A stretch of DNA of 64,000 bases from Schizophyllum amplum. Its lineage: Eukaryota; Basidiomycota; Agaricomycetes; Agaricales; Schizophyllaceae. Shown here piece by piece: positions 35,066 through 44,957 of the stretch (position 1 is its first letter; each line of letters starts with the position of its first letter). The notes under the pieces were generated by a model that saw only the letters and a list, made by a program, of their open reading frames with translations, was not told where the DNA came from and did not search any database. The stretch spans positions 1 through 64,000 of the forward strand of contig VDMD01000027.1 in the NCBI GenBank assembly GCA_007026445.1. The letters run 5' to 3'. Position numbers and translations under genes: made by a program.

Positions 35066-37391
35066 ATCTGCCGTCTTCGTCCGGCCTTGCATCATCTTCT
35101 GGGCGCCAGAGTGCAGGGCTTGGATGAGGGTCCTTGCAGGGCTTCGCCGTCGCGATGCAGGCGCACGATCAGACGAGAGATGGACTGCATCGTCTGAGTG
35201 GGTAGATGAAGACGGTCCTGATGTCTGTGGTGGGACGGGTGTAGCGTTCGGCAAGACGGTGGGAGTGACGCTTGCTATGGCGATACCGAGCAGTGAAGGA
35301 GGATGCGCGCCCATGGACGACGGATGTACTGAGGGAGTGTTGCACGGGCGCCCTGGAGCGTGTTCTCGATGAGCTTGCTGCTTCATCCTCGGTGAATGTA
35401 ACGCGTCGGTGTCGGCGTCGGTGAAGGTGGTACATGCGATCGGCCCACCTCCTGGCGCTTCCCTCCACATCGGGCCGCCACTTCGTCCAGATGGTACGGA
35501 TGCGCGCCTTCAGCCCTCCTTCGTAATGCACTCTGCGACGCGTTAAGAGAGGTCTTCGAGCATGTTCAGCAGGTTCTCTGTGGTTGAGGGGAACGTACGA
35601 GAAGGGGAAAGTAATACCTGCGGACTCACAGGCGTTTGGTGTATGCATGCGTGTACGTGCAACCTCTCTCAGCGCTTCAGTGCTTGAGATGAGGGTCAAA
35701 GCACACGAGGAAGGGCAAGAAGGCGAGGACCGTGAGGGGCTGCGCTCAGGCAGCTGGGTGCGGCGGCCGTCGACGAGGGTGATCGCGCCAATTGTCCTCC
35801 TAACCCCAGGCATTGAGGCACACTCGCAATGCTGGGTGGCCATGATGAAAGTCTTCAGCTGGTCTTGGATTGCTAGAGCACACTGAGCTCGAACAGATGA
35901 TGGCAGAGGAAAAGCAAGGCGCGCGACTTGTCTCCTCCCATCATGTGCATGAGTCCTCGCACTCTGCTCGAACATTGACTCAAGGCCTTCTCTTCCTCTG
36001 AGTCCCTGATGACCCGGACGACATTTCAGAGCGCTTTGTGAGCTCGCTTACTCCCCAGATCATTTACACGCCTGCCTCGTCAACTGCCGACCGTCACCCC
36101 CGGCACGAGTGACCGTATGCGCGTGGGCAGCTCAAACTCAAGCGATTTCGACTGGCACCGCGGTGTGTCTTCTGAGGGAGTCAATGCGGGGGCGGGGATG
36201 CGCAGAGGACCCGAGGCGGCTTGGCAAACTGAGGTGAGTCCACGCGAATCATTCGCGCCAACGTATCTATTGAACCTCGTCCTCTCTCTGTCCAGCACTT
36301 ATCCATTCGCTCCCACTACCTGTCCATTCACTTTCCGAACTCTGCTCGCGGCTTTCCAAAACACCCCTCACTTGGCTCAAATGGTTTGACGCCCCGCTAT
36401 CATGTTGAACTGCAAGCAGCTCAGGACACGCTTGCATTGACCAACGCCACGCTCCCATCGCCTCACATTCGTCCAAAGCCACGCACTGCAATTGACCACG
36501 CCCGCTGGTCGACCATACCGACGCCGCCATCTTCAAGACACCCTCACGACGACGCCCGACTCCCGCGCCGCAAATGTAGAGGACCTGCAAACCCACTCGT
36601 CGCCCCGTATCCTCCGCGCGGCGCATTTCATCTCGTGCCCAAGAGATATGACGGTCTCTCTACGGTCATGCGGCCATGATATATACGTCTGAGGCTCCTT
36701 GCGCTCAAGATCCTCACCACCGCTCTCGTCAAGACATGGAACTTGCCATCACCCCTCCGGTCTTGCGTTCGCACTTAGAGAATGTCGTATCGCTCTCTAC
36801 TGCTTTCTCGAATACTTGAAGTAAGCTTGTCGTAATGCCAGCTCACGCTCTTCAAGCACAGGTTCGCTGCGCTATCGCTACCACCCACTAGCATTCCCTC
36901 AGGCGTGGCGGACTTGACCTCGGTAGCGTCAGCTCACCAACACCCGACCATATTTTCTCCGCCAGAGCTTCGTTGCTGGCTCTCAACGTACCGATTGCTG
37001 CTGTAACCTTAAGTATTTCATGAAGGCAATGGGATTTCTTTTGGCTGTTCTGAATTCTATCTCCCGCGCGAAATCACGTTGTATGTCTTCGACATGAGGT
37101 GACTGCGTCCACCACGTACAGCAGATTCTCACCTTGACGGGGACCTGTATCTGGCTGACTGGCCGAACTTCCAGCAGTGCTATCACTGAAGACACCGCAC
37201 GTATACTCCGAGGCGTTGGCCTTATTTATAACGGCGAGCGTTGCGTCTGACCAACTTGTAGCCTTCAAGTTCTTCCGCAAGATTGTCTTCTTCGCAAGCG
37301 CAAGCTGTACTTGAGCCAGACGCGGCAGGTCTTCAGTACACGCGGGAGTCGGCAGTTACTGTTATTATGGTTGCGCAGCGTTTTCTTTGCA
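35066..37391. other. Gene-poor, no gene recognised
   Basis: The largest frame (35169-35975, minus, 268 codons) has no motif and overlaps equally long frames on the other strand. The region 36,100-36,700 has several Ser/Thr/Pro-rich frames, again without support. No tRNA before 37392. Confidence 0.35.
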
Positions 37392-37471
37392 TCGGATATG
37401 GTGTAACGGCCAACATTGCCGCCTCTCATTCAAGTGCGCGGCAGCTCGGGGTTCGATTCCCCGTATCCGAA
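37392..37471 (+). tRNA. tRNA-Glu(CTC) with 8-nt intron
   Basis: Acceptor TCGGATA pairs with TATCCGA. The D-arm region GTGTAACGGCC is typical of eukaryotic tRNA-Glu. Anticodon stem GCCGC/GCGGC encloses loop CTCTCA (anticodon CTC) with eight extra bases at the canonical intron site. T-arm is CGGGG TTCGATT CCCCG. 80 nt, 72 after splicing. Confidence 0.93.
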
Positions 37472-37715
37472 TTTTTTGTCTCCCTCCCTCTATTCTCTTG
37501 TACGTTTTTGAGTGTAACTAAGTACACTGCGCCCATCGAACCTTGCTACGATTCCCAGTGAAGAAAGGAGTGCAATCAGACTGCTGGCATTGCCAAGCCA
37601 ACTCCTCCGTACTACGTAGTGATACGCCACTACAAAAGCAGTTTTCAGACCTGTTCAGCAATAGTGGCAGTCCGAAACCCGAATGTTCACCCGTGCTCGT
37701 CATCCAGCTTCGACC
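37472..37715. other. Short intergenic region
   Basis: No feature recognised apart from T-rich sequence directly after the tRNA, suitable for pol III termination. Confidence 0.5.
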
Positions 37716-40700
37716 TTACGCCAGACAAAGCAGCTTCCTCCACACTTTGCCCTTCTGCGTGCACTCGCTTACCTTCGCGGTGCCCTTCTCCTCGTCACCC
37801 TTCTCCCCATCACCCTTCTCCCTATCGCCCTTCTCCTCGCCCATGCTCCCCGCCACCGTCGACCTATCCCACTCCGCATCGGACGTGGTGGAGGCACTGG
37901 CGCCTGAGGCAAGTGCGTCGACAGAGCTGCCCACGTTCGACATATCACCCCCCACTAAACTCGCCGGCGCAAACTCCGGCGCAATCGCCAGCACCGCGTA
38001 CTCCGCCAGCGAGCGCGCCGACACGTCGTTCGTGGCCAGGTTCGGGATCTGGAAAGAACAGTGAGCGTGCGTTCTCTTGTCTATCCGTCTCTCCTGTCGT
38101 CTCGCACTCCAGGCCCAATTCTCCTACCCCACACCCAAGCCCTCCCACCCGTAAGAGATCTACTCACCTCCCTCACGACCTCCAACGCATCGCTCCCCCC
38201 GACCTCCACCTCCGGCTCCCACACGCCCGTCGTGTTGCTTTGCAGGACGGCCCACGCGGCCTGCTTCAGAGAGTCATCGCCCAGTCGCTCGCCCGCATAA
38301 GCCTGGAGCTTCGCGTAGAGCTGCTCGAACCCGCCGCTGTTAAAGGCGACGCCGTATTTGGCCTGCTTCCTGGTGGGAATGCGCGTCAGCTACCGAGCTA
38401 TTATGCCTTGCAATCCTTGCGTCACCCTCCGTGCCGAACTTCCAAATCCCCTCTGCCCCGACTTCCCCATCCCATTTGCCTCAGCTTGCACATCCCTTCC
38501 GCCCGAACTTCCCAGTCCACTCCGCCCCGGCTTGCGTCCGCTCCCCCTGACATAGAACAAGCCCTAAAACAAAAGGACCACTCACTCCTCAGCGCTCGCG
38601 TTGAAATATTGGCAGAACTCGATCCACTTCGTGTCGAACTCGGGCTCGTCGGTGATCAGATCCATAGCCTCCATGAGGAATTCACCTGGATTGGGAGTGT
38701 GTGATTAGTAGACACTCTCGAAGGGACAGGGAAGGGAAAGATGAAAAGAGGATGTACGTAGCCGCAGCTTGGGCGTAGCGGCAGCTTGGGTACCGTGGGC
38801 GACTCAATCGACCGACCAACCAATCCCACCCGATCAACCAACCCAACTCAATCCACCAACCCAACTTAATCCACCAACCAAACTCAATCCACTCAGCCGA
38901 CTGACCAACCAACCAAACCCCAGTCGACCAACCAGCCCCACCCAATCAAAACAACCTAACCCTCACTCACCCCCACCAAACAACATGCTCAAATGGTACG
39001 TCGCCTCAAACTGGCCACCCAGGTCCGCCAGGTGACCCGTCGCTGGATCCCAGTTCACCGCGGCAGTGTAGCCGGACCAGAGCCCATAGGGCATTTGGCC
39101 GATGTCGTGCTACGAGGGGTGATGTGAGCGTTGGTCGGGTGAGATGGGATGAGGGAGTGGATGGAACGAGGTTCGCGGGTATCGAATAAATAGGGGAGAA
39201 GGATTGAAGAGGTTGGGAAGGCGGAGCAATAAAAGTTGTATGCCGCAACAGGAACGTCGCGCTAGTCCCGGAGGGACGCGACGCTAGTTTGGGAGAGACG
39301 CCGCGCCAGTCTAGGAGAGACGCTGCGCTACCCTACCATGACCATCGCGCTTCTTCGTCCAGACGAGACGTCACCCCACTCCAAACAAACAACCAAACAC
39401 CCAAACATCCCACTCACCATCCCCGTCTTAATCCTCTCCAAATAATACGCATCGTTCCCGCGCTCCCACGCGCACCACCAGTTCCCCGCCAGCGCCGTCC
39501 AGTCGGGGCCGATGCGCACCCGCCCCGGGCCCGGGTCCGGCGCGTCCAGGATCTTTCGGAGCGGCTCCCACGTCACGATCGACTCGTCGGCTTGGAGGGC
39601 GGCAGTCATGTGGTCGCCGGTGAGTTCGTCGGCTGGGGGGAGGGGGTGGTTAGTATGGTCGTATCGTTATTGTTGGTTATGTGGGTAGGGGTGGATAGAG
39701 GTATAGGCGATGGAGGGATGAAAAGGTCATGACTCGTATCCTCTACCACCAGTCGAGAGGTGAATGAGTCGTTCAACAAAGGAGGTGGACTCACTCGTCA
39801 AGTAGTAGAACGGGCGCTTCAGCCACGCAGACCCCACACGCGCCTCTGTCTCGCCGTCAGCATTTCTGAATCGCTCTGGAACAAAGAGAACCTCATACCC
39901 TTCGCTCCATCCCCCCAATGGCTCACATTGTGCCGACTGCCGAGCCCGGCAAACGTGCCCGTGTGGTGAAAGTCCGTCTCCGCCAAATGCCGCGTCAGCG
40001 CCCTCGCCTTGTGGAACACATCCGCGCGCCCCGTGCGCATGAAGGAGAGCCAGAGCCAGAGGTCGGTACCGAGCTCGCCGTTATCCCACGCGTACCCGCC
40101 GATATCGTATCGCCACGCGTGCCGTATCTCGTCGTAGGTGTGCATGACGTCGCCTACAGAAGGAGAGGGGAGTTAGCGAAGCGTCCAGGTGTAGCGTAGG
40201 CGAAGCATCCAAGTGGATCCTTAGCAGACGTAGGAGGTGGACCACGAAGAGTACGCCGGCAAGGGCAGCGCGCATGCCAAGAGGGACAGCACAGATGCAC
40301 GGAGACAAGAGACAAAGCGAACAACCTGGACAGCACACAGGCGAAGAAATTGAACATCTCCCTTCCGCCACATCCACTCACCATAATCCCAAAACCCATA
40401 CCACCTCCTCTGCTCCACCTCGTTCACGTAGAAATCCAGGAGCGCGTCCTTCCGCGCCTCGAGGTCGGGCGCAGTAGTCGTATTCGGCGGAGCCCATCTG
40501 CCACCAAACAATCGATGCGCGGCATAAAACTCGGGGTCGGCCGCGAGTTGGGGCTGGGCGGACTGTGAGAGGAAACGCGTCAGCGAGCGTGGGGACGAGA
40601 GCGTCAGTGATTGTGGGGACGAGAGCGTTGGCGTATGTTAGGACGAGAGCGTTTGCGTATGTTAAATTGAGGGACAGCACGCGTGTTGAAACGAGCCTAG

Positions 40701-42944
40701 AGATAGAGGCAGAATCCGATTGACGAGCAGAATCCAATTGACGAGCAGAATCCAATTGACGAGCAGAATCCGACTGACGAGCAGACGCCGATTGATAAGA
40801 GCCTACAAGGAAGAGCAGCCAACTCACCCAATCTCCTCCATAGGCCGCCACCTCATCGCGCCCCGGTGTACTTCCCCACGCCTCGATCACGACCTCGTAA
40901 CTCCTCCCAACACCCGTCGGGTTCGGGTCCGGGTCGCCCACGTCCTCGTAGGCAAGGTCGAGCTGGTAGGCGATGCCAGCAGCAAGGAAGCAAAGAGGCA
41001 ATTAGAAAAGGAGTAGACATAGCATAAAACCTCTCACCCCATGCGCCACCGTATCATAATGCCGCATATCCATCGCCGCCGCGCGCGGACTCCACGCCCA
41101 CAGACTAACTTGCGCCGCGTCCCCATTGGCACCCCTCACATCCACCCCCCTCGGGTACCCCTCCCAGAAATCGCGCATAGCGAACAGGGTGCCGCCCGCA
41201 GTGGCCCCGCCGACGAAGCCGACGCCGGAGGCGCGAGACCTGAGAAAACCCATTAGAGGAGGGAAAAAAACATCAGAGGAGGGGAAGAAAAAAAAAGCGG
41301 AAACGGCTAAGAGTGGAGAATCGAAGACTCACCCCCGCCCAGCCCGCAACCACGCCGCGTCCCGCCCGCCCGTGCTCCGCTTGTCGATCGTGAACGCGTC
41401 CGGGGACAGCTGATCTACCCGCCAATCTGCCCACACCGGTAGCGTGTCGAGGGAGCCGGAGACCGTTGTGGGCCAGGTGCTTGTATCTGGAGTCGGTCGG
41501 CCGTTGAACTGCGCATCGAGCACGTCCGCGCCCGCGTCGCGCCTGAGGCCCGAGAGGCCGCGGACCTGATGAAAGTGGTTAGTGGCTTGAATGATGGACA
41601 TGGGATGAGGGAAATTATGGGTGGTGGTTTTAACCGAGTTTCGCACATTTACTTGTGCTGCTTCATAGGGGAAGGAAGTACGGGAGGACGGAAAAGCAGA
41701 GTGGGGAAGGGATATGGGAGGACGGGAAAGGGTAAGGGAGGACGGGAAAGGAGGACGGGAGGACGGGAAGGGATATAGCAAAGCAAAGCAGGCCTACGGA
41801 AAAGAAAAGCAGGTCTTCGGAAATTTTGAGAAGACCACTGCACGTACCGACTCCCCGAAAACCCCGCCGTCCGTACCCGCCACGCGCACGTGCCGGTCGT
41901 ACAACTGGTCCGAGAGAGGGGTGGTGTATGTGAGGCCCTGCAGACCGGGTCGTCAGTATGGATTACCGAAGGGGAAAGGATGGCGAGGTGAGCGGTAGGG
42001 AGTGGGAAATATGAAGCCCAAGCAGGAAGATTTTGTTATAGCGAGAAGACGATGTTATGTCAAAAACCACTCACAATACCCCGCACGAAATCCTTGTTCT
42101 TATCCCCGTCCCAGACGAAGAAGTGAACGAGGCGCAGTGCAGTGGATCCCGCGGTGACGTAGGCGCGCAGGGTGAAGGGGAAGGTGGCGGTACTTGTAGT
42201 GTGGTCGTTGAGCCCGCGGCAGGCTGGTAGGTGCCGGTGAACTACGAGAATGTTAGCGCGAGGCTCGGGAGGTGGGTGTATGCGTGCATATATGCGCATA
42301 TACCGAGTCACTCACCTTGACCACGACCCTCACCGGGCCCTCCTGCTCGACAACGGCGCTGTCAATGTTTCCCTCCAGTGCCGCCACGGTCGGCTTTGGG
42401 CCAGTTAACTCGTCCTCGTCCGGGCCGTCTTGGAGGTGAAAGATGAGTTTGCCGTTCGTGGCTTTGGCAGACCCATCGAGAGTGAGCGCGCGGACGGGCG
42501 TGGTGCCGCTAGTGGCGAGCGTCGCGGTAAAGGTGCCCGTGCTGATGGTAATGGTGTCGCTGTCTTGCGTGACGCTGACGGGATTGGCCGGCTCGGGCGG
42601 GGTGCCGAGGGCGACGGTGAGGCTTGTAGGCGCAGCGTCGGCGGGGAGAGCATGACCGGTCCATTTGAGGGATCCGTCTGGCCAGCTGGGACGTGTTAGA
42701 CAAGAGTAGATGGTAGGGAAAGCAGGACGCACTAGGCCATGGGCCATGTCTGCAGGGGGACCTGGGTGCCGTCCGCGTCCGCGGCGAGCGCGGTCGTCTT
42801 GTCAATCTCGCCCTGCGCCCAGGGGAGGCCAAACGCGGCGCCGGTGGGTGTGCGCGAGGGCGGGGTGTCACCCAACCAGTGCAGGCTGACAGGGTCGGAC
42901 GCGCGGGGCTTGGGCATGCTGTTCTTCGCGTCGATCACGGACAT
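37716..42944 (-). CDS. PL26/YetA-like exo-rhamnogalacturonan lyase
   Basis: Many small exons. N-terminal RIFT-barrel part: DPVSLHWLGDTPPSRTPTGA, AFGLPWAQGEIDKTTAL, PLQTWPMAYWPDGSLKWTGH (spliced). Middle: HFFVWDGDKNKDFVRGI, GLTYTTPLSDQLYDRHVRV, SGVGFVGGATAGG, FAMRDFWEGYPRGVDVRG, WAWSPRAAAMDMRHYDTVAH. (alpha/alpha) part: WYGFWDYGEGDVMHTYDEIR, RYDIGGYAWDNGELGTDLWL, SRHNVSHWGDGAKE joined across a 53-nt intron to ARVGSAWLKRPFYYLT, then WWCAWERGNDAYYLERI. This matches PcRGLX-type lyases, which remove disaccharides from the chain end of rhamnogalacturonan I. I see no signal peptide in the called start (MSVIDAKNS), so an intracellular enzyme or an unseen upstream exon is possible. The C-terminus ends in EKGD repeats encoded by a minisatellite. 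No frame break is needed. Confidence 0.82.
38800..38985. repeat. Minisatellite inside an intron of the lyase gene
   Basis: A run of CCAACCCAACTCAATCCA-like units on the plus strand (period about 17), C/A-rich, within the long intron following the exon that ends near 38,990 (minus-strand gene). Confidence 0.75.
39248..39340. repeat. About 30-bp minisatellite inside a lyase intron
   Basis: GTCGCGCTAGTCCCGGAGGG, ACGCGACGCTAGTTTGGGAG and ACGCCGCGCCAGTCTAGGAG are three related units followed by a partial fourth. Confidence 0.7.
40590..40800. repeat. Two minisatellites inside a lyase intron
   Basis: First, GGGACGAGAGCGT-containing units of about 30 bp (40,590-40,670). Then four or five 20-bp units of GACGAGCAGAATCCAATT (40,720-40,795). 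Both lie between the exon encoding the Trp-Tyr-Gly-Phe segment and the preceding exon. Confidence 0.75.
41690..41780. repeat. Purine-rich minisatellite inside a lyase intron
   Basis: GGGAGGACGGGAAAGG units of 8-22 bp, followed by AAGCAAAGCAGG / AAAGAAAAGCAGG. Intronic in the minus-strand gene, where it reads as a long pyrimidine tract. Confidence 0.75.
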
Positions 42945-43657
42945 GGCGCACTTAGAAGCCCTTCCCTCGCGCCATGGCCTGCTTTATGTACTAGCAGAAT
43001 GAGGTGATTGCGGGCGGGCCGTGCTGGGGTCATGAGGAAGGCACGGTTGCGTGTGGAAGCAGCGATGTCGCCATGAGAAAGTACAATTCGCGCCCCGCCG
43101 TCCGTCCGTCCGAGCCGCCACCGTCGTCCAGTCCTTTGTCCATGCGCCGGCTACGCATCATGGTGCGCGAGCGCCTGTCGTAGTCGAGTAGATGAGGGAG
43201 GGAAGAGAGTCGCGCATCCGAATAGGCGCCCGGTGACGCGCCTCAGGCCTGACCGAGATCGGGGCGTGGACGGTCCCGTGATCCCTCCGGACCGCCACCG
43301 CCGTCAGTCAACGTCACGGTTCAACTTCAATACGTTCAACCGCCGCCATCATGCGCATTGTTGGCTCCTTCAGCTCGCGTTTGCACCCTCAATTGACGCC
43401 GTCCTTGGGAACAGGTATATCCTCCGCGTCGCCCCGGCCATTATCCTCCCGGTGCTCTTGCATTCTCCATTTGCTCGGCCCTGTTCCATGGCTCTCGACA
43501 AGATGTACCTCATCACCCCTTCCTCGTCGCTTGCCTCTTCCAGTCCCTGCCTCTCCTTGCGCTCCTCCGTGCTCCCCTTACGTTGTTTCTCTCCCTGCGC
43601 AATCCTCCCATCATCTTTCTCTCCTGGCTCGCATTATGCCTCGGGTTGAACCCTTCA
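42945..43657. other. Upstream region of the lyase gene
   Basis: No gene recognised. A 138-codon plus-strand frame at 43233-43649 lacks motifs. It probably contains the lyase promoter. Confidence 0.4.
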
Positions 43658-43749
43658 GCATTAATGGGGTAGTGGTAACCTGTGTCGTTGCCATGGGAAT
43701 CGTACCCAGTGTTTTCGACCCGCCGGGGGTTCGATTCCCCCTTAATGCA
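43658..43749 (+). tRNA. tRNA-Gly(GCC), copy 3, with 21-nt intron and stem mismatch
   Basis: Same acceptor, anticodon loop TTGCCA and T-arm as the other three copies, but reads CCTGTGTCG where they have CCTGGGTCG. This changes the outermost anticodon-stem base (27) from G to T opposite C43. Intron 21 nt, with a possible internal GGG...CCC stem. 92 nt. Confidence 0.92.
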
Positions 43750-44957
43750 CATCTGTGATTCAACCCGTTTTTTTCTTTGCTTGATTCGCAGCAGTGATCA
43801 CTGGTGACCATTTGTCGAGCGCGCTAGCGCTCATGACATCCGTCCAGCTCGTGTATCGCTTAATGCAGCAGCCTGGCACAGGCTCCAAGCAGATCACGAA
43901 AAGTACAAGCGAGTACATCAGAATTCAACCAGTCGGAAGCTACAAACAAGGCCTCCCGACGTTCGATCAAGTCCGTCACTTCCAACTGTAAGTGATTACG
44001 ATGCCGAACAAGAGCGAAGTAAGATTCCAAAATCCTTCCAGTCACTGACGATTGGCTGCTCTGAACCTCCCGCTTGGCGTGCGGTGAATTTTGCTCGACG
44101 TTGGGCAAATATTTATACCGCGCCCAGCGCGTGTCCTGACCGACGACTGTATGCAGAGCCTGATTGACTTCTTCTCAAAATTGCAGCGGGCTCAATTAAG
44201 TATCGCGGTCTCGGCGTCGTCCTGCGTCAACAGCAGTGTTCTGCACGGCCAGGGGGTCCGCTGTCGCCTTGTACCAAACAAGGCCATCGCTTTCTGATCC
44301 ATGCATTCGCCGCAGGCTCGCTCCGACGTTCGACTCACGAAGCAAGATCGTCAAGCGGGATATCATCTGTCATCTGAAGCGCGCGTAAGTTGCGGAAAGC
44401 ATTATACGTCGTGTCCTGTACGTCGTGCGTGCTATAACATCCCCGTCTCCATTCCAGCCCTGCCGTGTCCTCCTGCTAAGTACAATGCCACCAATGTCCG
44501 TGCGTCCCGCCACCAATATCCGTGCGTCTCGTCACAAAGCCCGCCACCCGTGCCCCATTTGCCGACACACGTATGACTGCCGACCGCTGCAACCCCCCGA
44601 CCGCTGCAGCTCCCGACCGCTCCAACCTCCGCGACGTCCGTCCGCTCCAACCTGCGGGTGCCGTGCTCGCGACGCGTCGCACGCAGACTAGCTGCGCCCG
44701 GCGCGTTTGGGAAAATACGCGGGTCGCCCCGAATGTCGCCTCCCTGTCCCTCGTGCTCTCTTCGCTCGGTCTCTCGTGCTCCCTTCGCTCGGTGCCTTCG
44801 CGCCATCCCTCTCGTGCTGTCCCTTCGCACCCCCTTCTGATGCTGTCCTCCGTCCCCGTCCCCCACCGCCGCCAACGTCCACTCCGCGTCGATGGCGTCT
44901 ATTCGTGTCCGTGAATATTATGGCCAAGGTCTCGTAAAGTGGATCGCGTACCAGAAC
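43750..44957. other. Gene-poor, short repeats
   Basis: No gene recognised. There are local CGACCGCTGCA/CGACCGCTCCA repeats at 44,577-44,655 and TCTCGTGCTCCCTTCGCTCGG-type repeats of about 23 bp at 44,745-44,830. The overlapping long frames here are low complexity. Confidence 0.45.

Noticed and set aside
35169..35975. 268-codon minus-strand frame
   Set aside because: No recognisable domain, and overlapping frames of similar size on the other strand.
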